64,000 nt of DNA, taken from contig NZ_BNBE01000001.1 of NCBI RefSeq assembly GCF_014654895.1, forward strand, positions 62,001-126,000, given 5' to 3'. How positions within the stretch are numbered: position 1 is the stretch's first letter; every line of letters begins with the position of its first letter. The notes under the pieces were generated by a model that saw only the letters and a program-made list of their open reading frames with translations, ran no database searches and was not told the origin of the DNA. Source of the stretch: Streptomyces filamentosus (lineage in GTDB: Bacteria > Actinomycetota > Actinomycetes > Streptomycetales > Streptomycetaceae). Position numbers and translations under genes: made by a program. Of the stretch, positions 27,455 through 36,564 are shown in pieces.

Positions 27455-28198
27455 GTGCCCACCCCTTCGATCACCATCTCCTCCGAGTTCAGCGGCAGCG
27501 TCGTGGCCAGAGGGGCCGCCGACGACCTGTCCGCGATGCTCCTCAAGCACGCCGGCTTCCAACAGACCCAGGACTGTCACGGCCGGCGCCACCGGCTTCC
27601 CACCACCACGCCCGGTCGCCGACCAGGTCGCAATCGCCAGCCGCACCGCCGACATGCTCCGCGCCGCCCGCTACGACGTCGCCCTCGCACCCTCCCTGGA
27701 CAAGGCCCGAATGAGCCCCCGGCGAACCCCCTTGAGCCCTATGCCGCTGGCGCCGCACTTCTCCAAATCACCGACGAGATCCGGTCGGCCGAGAACGGCG
27801 AGGGCCTTCGGCGAGCCGTCGACCAGCTTCTCCACCCCGAGCACGGGGCCCTGGAGTACATCCGGGAAGCACTGGAGGCCGCCGGCGAGCACATCAACGG
27901 CCTCGACGACGAGGCGTACCGGCTGGCCGACCGGTTCGGCTTCGCGGCGGACTTCGTCTGTTCGGCGCAGTCGGAGCTCGTCGACTCGGAGGACGATCTG
28001 CGTCGTGTCGGCGGACCGTCCCGGTCCGAGGCCGAGTCGGCAACGCGCTCCTCGAACCCGTCCGCCTCCCGGAGCGCGGCGCTAGCCGTTTCGCCCGCGG
28101 GGGCCAAGGCCGATGTCGCCACCGCGGCCTTCGCTAGCGATGTCGCGGAACTCCGCCCGTCCGCCCGTCCGTCGCACCTCTCCGGCCCCCGGCGGTAA
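27455..28198 (+). CDS. Element-specific protein of unknown function, with an internal out-of-frame patch
   Basis: 247 aa from a GTG with AGGAG six bases upstream (CCAGGAGCCCGT). It begins VPTPSITISSEFSGSVVARG and contains a helical region LLQITDEIRSAENGEGLRRA, then HPEHGALEYIREALEAAGEH. Between about 27610 and 27705 the open frame reads Arg/Pro-rich nonsense, while the +1 frame gives VADQVAIASRTADMLRAARY, then DVALAPSLD. That is protein-like, so two compensating small indels have replaced about 32 residues. It ends with the basic tail RPSARPSHLSGPRR. I know no named family. It is the first gene of the surviving element. Confidence 0.6.
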   Translation: MPTPSITISSEFSGSVVARGAADDLSAMLLKHAGFQQTQDCHGRRHRLPTTTPGRRPGRNRQPHRRHAPRRPLRRRPRTLPGQGPNEPPANPLEPYAAGAALLQITDEIRSAENGEGLRRAVDQLLHPEHGALEYIREALEAAGEHINGLDDEAYRLADRFGFAADFVCSAQSELVDSEDDLRRVGGPSRSEAESATRSSNPSASRSAALAVSPAGAKADVATAAFASDVAELRPSARPSHLSGPRR

Positions 28199-28329
28199 TC
28201 GGGATTTCCTCTTCCGTCGCGTCATCCGCCGGCCGCATTCCTCCGCCACAAGAGCAAACTCGTCTCCTCCGGTGGGAGCGCGTGCTCCCACCCGGCCCGG
28301 CCCGTCAGCACCACCCTTCAGGAGGACCC

Positions 28330-29400
28330 GTGCCCGAGTACTACTCCAGCATCGGCGAGGCCATCGGCGCCGCGATGCAGCACAACATCCGGCTCGCCCA
28401 CAGCGGCCGGAGGCCCATCGACGATCCGCCCCTTCAGATCCGTCGCCTCCCGTCGGCCGCCGCCGACCCCTCCTCCGTGCCGGGGATGATCACCCGGCTC
28501 ACCGAGGACGCCTCGCCCGACGAGGTGGCCGGGATCATCGAAGAGGTCAACGGCGCGCTCGTCGGTGCTCTGCCCCAACTGACCGAACTCGTCGCCGCTG
28601 CCGCCGACTGGGTCCGCGTCCGCCTGGCCTTCGACGACCCGCACCACAACCCCGCCATGGAGACCTGGACCCGGCTGGCCGCCGCCCACGGCCTACTCGA
28701 AGACGTACGGGAACAGCTGGAGGCCGCCGAAGACGGCATCGCCGCGTGCTCGGCCGAGCGCACCGATCCCCGGCACCACAAAATGATCAGCGTCCTTCGG
28801 ACGCGGGAACTGCTCGACGACGTTCTCGGTGCCGACCCGGATGCCTCACCTTCCCCTGCCCATGTCCCGGACCCGGACCCGGGCCGACGGCTCTCCCCTA
28901 GCACAGCATCGCTACCGGTGCCCTCCTCCACTTCTCTTGCCCCGCCCCGTTCTGCGGAAGGAGCCCCGATGGGCAACTTGGCCGACACCTACGGCACCGA
29001 CGTCGAGATCTACACCTGGGCCGACGGCATGGTCTGGGCCGACGGACGCACCGACCTACCCGAATCGGCCCACCGCGTCCTGCGCTCCTGCGGATTCACC
29101 GCCCCGGCCGACCCGGGCAACCCCGCCTCCTACAGCCTTGCATCGCACATCACCGGCCCGGACCGGCAGCTGGCCGCTTCCGCTGCCTCGAGCCAGCTGA
29201 CCGACCTGGGGCACCGGGTCGCGATCGACCCGGGCCTGGCCGTCGGCTACGTCGGCGAGTCCGTCGACACCGACGCCCGGCGCCAGGTCGCCGCCTGCCA
29301 GACCTCGCCCGTCGCGGCCAAGGTCCGCCCCGGCACCAGTACCCCGCCGCCCGCCGCATCGCCTCCGTCCGTGGGCCGCACCTCCCCTCGTTCCCGCTGA
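28330..29400 (+). CDS. Element-specific protein, probably two genes fused in frame
   Basis: 356 aa from a GTG after TTCAGGAGGACCC. Residues 1-170 are mostly helical (VPEYYSSIGEAIGAAMQHNI, LLEDVREQLEAAEDGIAACS). A Pro/Ser-rich linker follows. At 28969 there is a second good start, ATG after GGAAGGAGCCCCG, opening a domain reading MGNLADTYGTDVEIYTWADG, then VLRSCGFTAPADPG. The ribosome site in the middle and the change in character suggest two formerly separate genes whose stop was lost, with the second part perhaps also made alone. The C-terminus is basic: SPPSVGRTSPRSR. No named family is recognised. Confidence 0.62.
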   Translation: MPEYYSSIGEAIGAAMQHNIRLAHSGRRPIDDPPLQIRRLPSAAADPSSVPGMITRLTEDASPDEVAGIIEEVNGALVGALPQLTELVAAAADWVRVRLAFDDPHHNPAMETWTRLAAAHGLLEDVREQLEAAEDGIAACSAERTDPRHHKMISVLRTRELLDDVLGADPDASPSPAHVPDPDPGRRLSPSTASLPVPSSTSLAPPRSAEGAPMGNLADTYGTDVEIYTWADGMVWADGRTDLPESAHRVLRSCGFTAPADPGNPASYSLASHITGPDRQLAASAASSQLTDLGHRVAIDPGLAVGYVGESVDTDARRQVAACQTSPVAAKVRPGTSTPPPAASPPSVGRTSPRSR

Positions 29401-29495
29401 AACGTTCCCGCCCAATCCGTAAGGAGTAGTCCCGTGGCCTGCACGAGAGCCGAGCGCGCCCCGCCCCCGCCCGCTCGCACCCCAAGGAACCGCCC

Positions 29496-31283
29496 GTGCC
29501 TTCCCCGCGCACCAGCGCGCCGTCGACGACCGCCGGCTCCGACGCGCTCCTCTACCTCCTGTTCGGCGTCCTCGGCGCCGCCATGGCCTTCGGCTCGCTG
29601 GCCTGGCTGACCGGCAACCTCACCAACGCCCTCGTCGGAAGCGGCCCATGGGCCCCGCTCCGCGCCACCGACGCCCTGCTCCACCCGGAGATGCTGTGGC
29701 CGGCCCTGAGCACCACCGCGCTGCTGACCGGCGCCCGCGTCGTTCCCGCCCTGCTCACCCTGGCCCTGCTCACCGCCGTCCTGGTGGTCTGGCTGCGCCG
29801 ACGTGCCGGCGCCAAGACCTGTCTCGCCCGCAAGGGCGACCTGGCGCCGCTGCTGGACAAGGAGATCACCGCCAAGGCCAAGAGCCTGCGCCCGTCCCTC
29901 GGCGACCGGGACGACAAGGAGGTCGCTCCCGCCGACCGCGGCATCCTGCTCGGCACCCTCGACCCGGGCCGGGCCGAGGTCCGGGCCTCGTGGGAGGACG
30001 TGATCGTCGCGATCATGGCCCCTCGTTCCGGTAAGACGTCCGGCCTGGCGATCCCCGCGATCCTCGCGGCTCCCGGCCCGGTCCTGCTCACCAGTAACAA
30101 GGCCGCGAACGACGCGTTCACCGCGACGGTGGACGCCCGCGCCGAGGTCGGCACGGTCTGGACCCTCGACCCCCAGCAGATCGCCCACCACCCGCGCGAG
30201 ATGTGGTGGGACATCCTGGCCGACGCCCGCGACCTTGCCGGTGCGAAGCGGCTGGCCGGGCACTTCGTCGCGGCGAGCGTGGACGAGTCGAGCGGCTCCG
30301 ACTTCTGGTCCACCGCCGCGTCCAACACGCTCGGCGCCCTGTTCCTGGCCGCCGCGAGCCACCGGCGGCCGATCACCGACGTGCTGGCATGGCTCGCCTC
30401 CCCCGCCGACCGGACCCCGGTCGACCTGCTCACCGACGCCGGCCACGACGCGGTCGCCGCCCAGCTCCAGGGCACCGTCTCCGGTGCGACCGAGACCCGC
30501 GACGGCATCTATGAGACGGCGAGGCAGTACGCGAGCTGCCTGCTCGACCCGGACGTCGCCGCCTGGGTCACCCCGAGCAAGGACCTCCCCGAGTTCAAGC
30601 CCTTCACCTTCGCCACGTCCCGCGACACGCTGTACCTGCTGAGCAAGGACGGCGGCGGCAGCGCGTCGGCGATCATCGCGGCAGCGGCCGACGCCGTGAT
30701 GCGCGCGGCCGTGATCGTCGCCGAGCGTTCCGGGGGTCGGCTCGACCCGCCAGCCCTGTGTGTCCTCGACGAGGCCGCCAACGTCTGCCGCATCAGCGAT
30801 CTGCCGGACCTGTACTCGCACCTGGGCAGCCGGGGTGTCATCCCGGTGACGATCCTGCAGTCCTACCGGCAGGGCCAGCAGTGCTGGGGCGAGGCCGGAA
30901 TGGACGCCCTCTGGTCCGCCGCCACCGTCAAGATCGTCGGATCGGGCATCGACGACGCCGACTTCGCCGACCGCCTCAGCCGACAGGTCGGCGACCACGA
31001 CGTCCAGACCGTCTCGGTCTCCACGAGCGAGGGCGGCAAGTCCACCTCGATCAGCATGCGCACCGAGAGGATCCTGCCCCCGGACGCGATCCGCGCCCTG
31101 CCCAAGGGCAAGGTGCTGCTGCTCGCCACCGGACTGCGAATCGCCATGCTCAGCATCCGGCCCTGGTACAAGGAGCCCTCCGCCAAGGTGGTCGGGCCTG
31201 CCTCCGCCCGCGCCACGAAGGCGATCACCGAGCGGGCCCTGGCGAAGACTGTTGGCCACGACGACTTCGGGCTGTCGGCATGA
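29496..31283 (+). CDS. Type IV secretion coupling protein (VirD4/TraG-like ATPase)
   Basis: 595 aa from a GTG after AAGGAACCGCCC. Two N-terminal membrane spans (LLYLLFGVLGAAMAFGSLAW, VVPALLTLALLTAVLVVWL) precede a hexameric ATPase domain with Walker A IMAPRSGKTSGLAIPA and Walker B ALCVLDEAANV. The C-terminal part carries the TraM-recognition-like region (PVTILQSYRQGQQCWGEAGM). In conjugation this protein brings the relaxase-DNA complex to the secretion channel and drives DNA through it. The relaxase is 22 kb to the right (52090-53859). Channel genes (VirB4, VirB6-like) expected near it are absent. Its stop overlaps the next start (ATGA). Confidence 0.9.
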   Translation: MPSPRTSAPSTTAGSDALLYLLFGVLGAAMAFGSLAWLTGNLTNALVGSGPWAPLRATDALLHPEMLWPALSTTALLTGARVVPALLTLALLTAVLVVWLRRRAGAKTCLARKGDLAPLLDKEITAKAKSLRPSLGDRDDKEVAPADRGILLGTLDPGRAEVRASWEDVIVAIMAPRSGKTSGLAIPAILAAPGPVLLTSNKAANDAFTATVDARAEVGTVWTLDPQQIAHHPREMWWDILADARDLAGAKRLAGHFVAASVDESSGSDFWSTAASNTLGALFLAAASHRRPITDVLAWLASPADRTPVDLLTDAGHDAVAAQLQGTVSGATETRDGIYETARQYASCLLDPDVAAWVTPSKDLPEFKPFTFATSRDTLYLLSKDGGGSASAIIAAAADAVMRAAVIVAERSGGRLDPPALCVLDEAANVCRISDLPDLYSHLGSRGVIPVTILQSYRQGQQCWGEAGMDALWSAATVKIVGSGIDDADFADRLSRQVGDHDVQTVSVSTSEGGKSTSISMRTERILPPDAIRALPKGKVLLLATGLRIAMLSIRPWYKEPSAKVVGPASARATKAITERALAKTVGHDDFGLSA

Positions 31284-31519
31284 GCGCGCCCACGCCGTCC
31301 TCCGCGCAGCTGGCGCAGTCGCCGGCCGTCCTGCACGCAGGCCGGTGGTGGCTGGTCGGTGATGTCGGGTCGGTTCCGCTCTCCGACCTCGCGTTCATCA
31401 CCGTGCTGAACGGCTTCGCCGAGGCGCTGTCCACCGCCGACCATGCGGTCGCCGCTCTGCGTGCCCGACTGGATGAGCCGTCCGCCGCGTCCGTTCCCCG
31501 TACGGGAGGATGGCGGTGA
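31280..31519 (+). CDS. Small element protein between coupling protein and DnaB-N protein
   Basis: A 79-aa protein, coupled by ATGA to the gene before and by GTGA to the gene after. It reads AVLHAGRWWLVGDVGSVPLS, then a helix FAEALSTADHAVAALRARL, and ends SVPRTGGWR. No family recognised. The tight coupling implies co-expression with the coupling protein. Confidence 0.65.
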   Translation: MSAPTPSSAQLAQSPAVLHAGRWWLVGDVGSVPLSDLAFITVLNGFAEALSTADHAVAALRARLDEPSAASVPRTGGWR

Positions 31520-32688
31520 ACCCGCTGATGGACGCCGAGCAGGCCCTCCTCGGCGCGGTGCTGCTCGACCCAGGCCAGCTCGCGCACCTGGAGTGGCTCG
31601 CGCCGGATCACTTCTACCGGCCCGTCCACCAGGCCCTGTTCGGCGCGCTGCGCAAGCTCGGGAGCGACGGCCACCCCGCGGCCGAGGGCGAGCGGCCGGT
31701 GCCGCTGTCGTGGGTGACCGACGCGGTCGCCGAGGCTGGTCTTCACGTACGGGGGTTGACCGCCTCGTACGCCCATGTACTGATCTCGACCTGTCCGCGT
31801 CCGGGGCATGCTCCGGTGTACGGCCGCATGGTGTTGGAAGGGGCGATCCACCGCACCGTCACCGAGCATGCGGTCCGGCTTCACCAGGAGGCGCGCACGG
31901 GTGCGCTGCGCGGCGAGGTCGAGGGGACGCTGCACTACGCGGACGTCCTGGCGGGGGTGCTCACGGATCTCGCCCGGCGGTGGGGCACCGAACCGCGACC
32001 GGTCGCGCCCGCCGTTCCGCCGGCCGTCACCCCATCCGCCGTTCCGCCGGCGCAGGCCGATCAGGTGGCCGAGGACGAGGTGTTCCTCCTGGCCCTCCTC
32101 GTCGAGCGGCCGGGCGCGATGGGCGAGGTGGTCGACTGGCTGCGGCCGGGGGACTTCGCCGACCCGGTCCACGGACAGCTCTACTGGTGCCTCGGCGCGC
32201 TGCACCACCGGGGTGAGCCCCTCGACCGGATCACCCTCCTATGGGAGGCCCAGCGACGCGGCCTGCTGACCGACGGCACGCTGTCGAAGGGCCGGTTCGC
32301 CCTCATCTGCGACGGCGTGGGAGCCGGCAACGCCGAATGGCTCGGCCAGCAGGTGATGCGCTCCTCGCTCAGCCAGGCCGCCGCCTCCTCCGCACGCGCC
32401 GTCCGTGCGCTGGCCGAGGACGAGGCCCTGGCTCCTGGGCGGCTGATCAACCACGCCCTGCACGCACTCTGTCCACTCGACGAGGTCCGCGCCCGATGGC
32501 AGACCGCGCACGGCCGGACGGCCTCTCCGGTATCGGCCCCTACGTCTTCTCCGGACGGGCCGCCACCGGCGCGGGTGCACGCGGCTCTCAACCGCAGCAC
32601 GACACGCGAGACGCCATCGCCCCTGCCTCGGGCGGGCCCCAGCTCCCCAACGCACACCGGTCGGACGCCCTCTCGCAGCCACCGCTGA
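31516..32688 (+). CDS. Protein with two DnaB-helicase N-terminal-like domains
   Basis: 390 aa from a GTG at 31516 (GGGAGG nine bases upstream). An ATG six bases earlier lies directly on the ribosome site and is less likely. Residues 3-50 (MDAEQALLGAVLLDPGQLAH, then DHFYRPVHQALFGALRKL) match the N-terminal domain of DnaB helicase, and residues 190-235 (EDEVFLLALLVERPGAM, then DFADPVHGQLYWCLGAL) look like a second copy. There is no ATPase domain. It probably binds primase or the replicative helicase, linking transfer to replication. The C-terminus is Ser/Pro-rich and basic (GRTPSRSHR). Confidence 0.78.
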   Translation: MNPLMDAEQALLGAVLLDPGQLAHLEWLAPDHFYRPVHQALFGALRKLGSDGHPAAEGERPVPLSWVTDAVAEAGLHVRGLTASYAHVLISTCPRPGHAPVYGRMVLEGAIHRTVTEHAVRLHQEARTGALRGEVEGTLHYADVLAGVLTDLARRWGTEPRPVAPAVPPAVTPSAVPPAQADQVAEDEVFLLALLVERPGAMGEVVDWLRPGDFADPVHGQLYWCLGALHHRGEPLDRITLLWEAQRRGLLTDGTLSKGRFALICDGVGAGNAEWLGQQVMRSSLSQAAASSARAVRALAEDEALAPGRLINHALHALCPLDEVRARWQTAHGRTASPVSAPTSSPDGPPPARVHAALNRSTTRETPSPLPRAGPSSPTHTGRTPSRSHR

Positions 32689-32738
32689 CTCCACCCCCGT
32701 ACCGGTCCTCCCTCACGTCTTCCTCTCCGGAGCTCACC

Positions 32739-33320
32739 TTGACCGACACCTCCGTCTCCAACGTCTTGGCCCTCCGTACCTCGGCACTGGGCTTCGACGC
32801 CCTGCGAGACAACCTCCCGTCCACCGACCCCCACCACCCCTCACCCGACGCCGTCACCGTCGCCCGCCGCCTCACGGAACTCAGCGCGCTGATCACCGAC
32901 CTGGCCGACGAGGTGCTCCTGCGGTCCGCCGAGCACGGCCTCGAAGGACGCTCCGCCCCTGCCACCGTGGGCTTCGCCGCCGCCATCCGGCCCGCGTGCG
33001 AAGCGGCGTCCGCTCTCGGGGCCGTAGCCCTCCGGCTCTCCGTCCTGGACCAGGAAGAGCACCTTCACGGCCCGCTCGGAGCCAAGGACAGGCGCGCGGC
33101 GGAAAGGCCGCTCCTCGACAGCGCACTCGGCATCGCGAGGGGGGCTCTGCGTGAGACCGCCGAGTCCCTGCGTGTCGCGGCGGCGACGGTCTCCCTTCCG
33201 TCCCTGCGCACCCAGGCCGCTCTCCTCCGGTCCGTGGCAGCGGCGTCTTCTCCTCGTTCCCTTCCTCCCGCTGCCGTCTCGGCGGCGGCTCCTCAAAACC
33301 GGATGACACGAGGTCGGTGA
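32739..33320 (+). CDS. Element-specific helical protein of unknown function
   Basis: 193 aa from a TTG start with GGAG eight bases upstream, the only start that includes the conserved-looking N-terminus (LTDTSVSNVLALRTSALGF). Long amphipathic helices follow (RRLTELSALITDLADEVLLR, LGIARGALRETAESLRVAAA) and a basic end, APQNRMTRGR. It precedes the broken methyltransferase gene by 1 base. No family recognised. Confidence 0.6.
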   Translation: MTDTSVSNVLALRTSALGFDALRDNLPSTDPHHPSPDAVTVARRLTELSALITDLADEVLLRSAEHGLEGRSAPATVGFAAAIRPACEAASALGAVALRLSVLDQEEHLHGPLGAKDRRAAERPLLDSALGIARGALRETAESLRVAAATVSLPSLRTQAALLRSVAAASSPRSLPPAAVSAAAPQNRMTRGR

Positions 33321-33321
33321 C

Positions 33322-34519
33322 GTGGCCATCACCGTCTCCCGTCCTCCGCTGATCGGGTCGCTCTGCTCCGGGTACGGCGGCCTCGACCTGGGGGTGCAGG
33401 CCGCTCTCGGCGGCACCCTGGCCTGGCACGCGGAGGTCGATCCGAACGCCTCGCGCGTCCTGGCCCGCCACTGGCCCGGCGTCCCCAACCTGGGCGACAT
33501 CACGGCCGTCGACTGGTCCGCCGTCCCCCGGGTGTGCGTCCTCACGGCCGGATTCCCCTGTCAAAGACGTCTCGGTCGCCGGCCGCCGGGCCGGACTCAA
33601 CTCCCACACCCGTTCCGGGCTGTGGCTGCACGTCGCCCGTGCGGTCGAGGCCCTCCGACCCTGCTTGGTAGTGATCGAGAATGTGCGCGGCCTCCTCACC
33701 TCCCCCGCCGGTTCCCCTGGCGACGTGGAACCCTGCCCGTGGTGTCTGGGCGACACCGCAGGTCAGCCTCCTCTGCGGGCACTCGGTGCCGTACTCGGAT
33801 CCCTGGCCGACCTCCGGTACGACGCGAAGTGGCTCGTGCTTCGCGCCTCCGACGTCGGAGCCCCGCACCGTCGCGAGCGAACCTTCCTGGCGGCCTGGCC
33901 CGCAGGAGACCCTGCTCAAGACGCCGACCAGCAACATCGGGAAGAACGGCGGCTCGCAGCACCCGGCCAAGAGGAAGAGCGGGGGCCACGGGCCGAACCT
34001 GGCCGACGAGGTCGAATGGCTCCTGCCGACCCCGAAGGCGTCGGACGGGATCAAGGGCTCGCCCAACCCGCGGCACGGGAACGGGGACATGACCCTGCCC
34101 AGTGCGGCGGCCTCGCTCTCCCCCGCCCGGCGGACCGGAAACGCGAGCATCCGCTCGGGCGGGGATCGGCACCCTCCCCTGTCGGCGACGGCCCTGCCGC
34201 TGTGGGCGGAGACGGGACCGGAAGCCGGGGCGGAGACGAGCAGTGGGGACCGTACGCCGCCGCCATCACCCGATGGGAGAGGCTCACCCGCCCCGCGCCA
34301 GCGCCCACCGACACGGCCGGTCGCCTGCGGGCCGACTTCGTCGAGTGGATGCAGGGCCTCGACACCGGCTGGGTCACCGCCACCCCGGGGCTCAGCCGAC
34401 CTGCGCAGCTCACCGCCCTCGGCAACGGCGTCGTTCCCCAACAAGCTGCTCGGGCTCTGCAGTTGCTGGCGCCACCGTTCCCGCGCTGCCCACGCTGCAC
34501 GGGCGATGGGGCCTGTTGA
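33322..34519 (+). pseudogene. C5-cytosine DNA methyltransferase, frameshifted
   Basis: The GTG start gives the SAM-binding motif IGSLCSGYGGLDLGVQAALG and, at VLTAGFPCQ, the catalytic Cys motif. Directly after PCQ one extra A (TGTCAAAGACGTC) shifts the frame. The true continuation DVSVAGRRAGLNSHTRSGLW, then VVIENVRG, is in the +1 frame. A second shift near 33905 moves LLKTPTSNIGKNGGSQHPAK to the third frame, and the end (QLTALGNGVVPQQAARAL) is back in the second. All main family motifs remain but cannot be translated together. Such single-gene methyltransferases often protect conjugative elements from host restriction. Confidence 0.85.
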
Positions 34520-34713
34520 ATCCCCCACTCAATGACTGCTCTTGTCCGGTGTGCCAACGGTTGCTGTCGGCATCGATGAAGACGGGAGCGCGCACGCAGC
34601 ACAGAGCACCAGACGTTTCCGGCACCGTGGCAGACACGAGACTGGCCTCATCGATGCCCAGCAACCCGACGCGGGGCACCTGTCTGCGCAGGCAGACACG
34701 TCCCCGTGACCGC

Positions 34714-35490
34714 CTACCGAATCACCTGGCACACCCTGTTGTCGTCCGTCACCTCGTACACATCGATGCGCAGCAGCTCGCGGACATGGAGCGGGACTCG
34801 TTCGGCAGCCTTGACTGACGACGAGGGCACGACGAGCGCATAGCGTATGTGAGGGTCCTGGCTCGTCATGCGGCGTAGCAGCTGGCCGTAGGCGATGTCG
34901 GCGTCGATGCCTTTCTCGCTGGTGCGGCCTTTGGCTTCGCAGATCAGCCGCTCGTGGTCGCGTACGGCCTCCAGGTCGGTCCAGCGGTCCGTGGGGTCGA
35001 CCGGGGTCCAGCCCTCGGCCAACAGCCACGTGCGGAAGGCGTCGGTGACGCGGTCCTCGTCGTTGTCGCGGGCCAGGATCTTCCGCAGCGCCTCCAGGTC
35101 GGCCTTCTCGTTGCGGCGCAGCCGTCCGCGGCTGTCCGCGTCGAGGTCGGCCGGGCGGACGACGATCAGCCGTAGCCCGTGTGCGGGGATCTCCGTGTCA
35201 CGTCGGGCGTCGTATAGGGCCCGCTGCTCGCCCCGGTGGACACCACTCACGGTCAGCCGGTCCGGCTTGTCGAAGTGAGGCATCGGCTGGTCGTGCTGCA
35301 GTTCGCGGTACTCGACAACGAGCTCGTGACCGGGCCAGTAGGCGTCGACGGGCAGCTTGACCCGGCGGCCGTTGGTTCCAGGATCTCCCAGCAGCCAGTC
35401 GAACTTGTGCTGCGTCAAGGCGCTCTCGTGGAGGATCCGGTTGCACAGATCGACGACGTATGCCTCGTCACTATCATCTCTCGTTCCCAT
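34714..35490 (-). CDS. Putative nuclease with two PD-(D/E)XK-like regions
   Basis: 258 aa from the ATG at 35490. The N-terminal half resembles Vsr/DUF559-type nucleases: KLPVDAYWPGHELVVEYREL, then RGEQRALYDARRDTEIPAHG and LRLIVVRP. The C-terminal half has another candidate core, LEAVRDHERLICEAKGR (Asp ... Glu-x-Lys), followed by the helix IAYGQLLRRM. No methyltransferase motif. It is convergent with the broken methyltransferase, so it could be the restriction partner, a repair nuclease or an independent defence gene. The ribosome site is weak. The assignment rests on motif spacing only. Confidence 0.55.
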   Translation of the reverse strand: MGTRDDSDEAYVVDLCNRILHESALTQHKFDWLLGDPGTNGRRVKLPVDAYWPGHELVVEYRELQHDQPMPHFDKPDRLTVSGVHRGEQRALYDARRDTEIPAHGLRLIVVRPADLDADSRGRLRRNEKADLEALRKILARDNDEDRVTDAFRTWLLAEGWTPVDPTDRWTDLEAVRDHERLICEAKGRTSEKGIDADIAYGQLLRRMTSQDPHIRYALVVPSSSVKAAERVPLHVRELLRIDVYEVTDDNRVCQVIR

Positions 35491-35656
35491 GACCGGGCAT
35501 CCTGCCACCCCCGACTGACAACTGCCCCCAGGCCAGCGAGCCTCACCTCACGGACCGCACCCAGCGCCAGAGCACCGCGCCCGGGCAGGGGAAAACCGAC
35601 GTCCCCGCCCAGGGCTCGCGCGCCCCGTGAGCGTTCACGGGTTGCGCCGTTCGGTC

Positions 35657-36328
35657 TCAGGCGGAACGCAGCAGATCAGCCGCCTGACGCAACGTGTCCA
35701 GGATCTCCTGGCGGGCCGCAGGCCGGGAGGCGAACACCCGCGGACTTGGGTGCCATGTGGCAAGAGTGTGGACCTTGGGCGCGTACTGCTCCTGATAGGC
35801 AGCCCAGCCGGCTTGCGCCTTGCGCCCCATCAGGACGACCACCTCCAGCGCGGGAAGCATCGAGATCACCTCATGCAGGAACGGCGCCGCGCGCTGTATC
35901 TCCGTCCGCCCGGGTGCGGCGATCCGGTCCGCGGTGCCCAGGTACCACGGCACGACGTTCCAGTGCACAGACAGCTCATAGGGCAGACCCGCCTCGTCTC
36001 GCAGCGTCCAGCAGTTCTGCGCGGTCGGATCGTCGTTGTCGATGGAGATGATGCCGCTGCCCGTACGGCGCAGGGCAGCTTCCGCCCCCATGGACTTCTG
36101 GCCGGGCGCCTCCAGAAGGAACAAGCTGCGCGCTTCAACGCCCCCAGACGCGGGATCGAACCACGGCACGGACTCGCCGTCCCCGAGACGTTCGCGCAGA
36201 TTCTCCACCCAGTCGTTCAAAGGACGTACGGCAGGTACGGTCCGCACAGCCTCCAGCCGTGCCTGCAGGGCTTCGGGATCGCGCAGAGCCCGAGGAGCCG
36301 TGGAACGAAGATGATCGCGTGACGTCAT
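35657..36328 (-). CDS. Uracil-DNA-glycosylase-superfamily protein
   Basis: 223 aa from the ATG at 36328; an alternative ATG at 36358 has GGAGG upstream. Features of the UDG fold: LFLLEAPGQKSM (motif A region), the WNVVPWYLG strand and, near the end, VLMGRKAQAGW, then TWHPSPRVF, which corresponds to the catalytic His/Pro-Ser motif. The family removes uracil or other lesions from DNA; some members act in anti-phage defence. It lies back to back with the DUF4913 gene and next to the nuclease, within the element. Confidence 0.72.
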   Translation of the reverse strand: MTSRDHLRSTAPRALRDPEALQARLEAVRTVPAVRPLNDWVENLRERLGDGESVPWFDPASGGVEARSLFLLEAPGQKSMGAEAALRRTGSGIISIDNDDPTAQNCWTLRDEAGLPYELSVHWNVVPWYLGTADRIAAPGRTEIQRAAPFLHEVISMLPALEVVVLMGRKAQAGWAAYQEQYAPKVHTLATWHPSPRVFASRPAARQEILDTLRQAADLLRSA

Positions 36329-36491
36329 GGACCGCAGTGTGCCAGGCCCATCTGACATCAGTAGCCAGCCTCCAAACACCCCACCTGTCCCTCCCCCATC
36401 CGAAACCGGATCAAGCGCGGAAGGGAAACAGCTCCGGCCGTTTTCAAAATGCCTCACCAGCGGCCAAATAGTAGCGCTCTACCGGGATTTT

Positions 36492-36525
36492 CCGGCCGGG
36501 CCAAACCGCGGTTTCTCCGGATCCT
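36492..36525 (+). repeat. Conserved 34-bp leader element, copy 2
   Basis: It begins CCGGCCGGGCCAAA, then gives CCGCGGTTTCTCCGGATCCT. See copy 1 at 27382. It lies 39 bases upstream of the start at 36565. Confidence 0.6.
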
Positions 36526-36564
36526 GTCGGGCATGTCGCCGTCTCACAGATGGAGCACGCCCCG

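Noticed and set aside
34410..34713. Possible minus-strand gene with GLLGIDEASLVSATVPETSG
   Set aside because: It overlaps the methyltransferase remnant, has no good start or ribosome site and no recognisable family.
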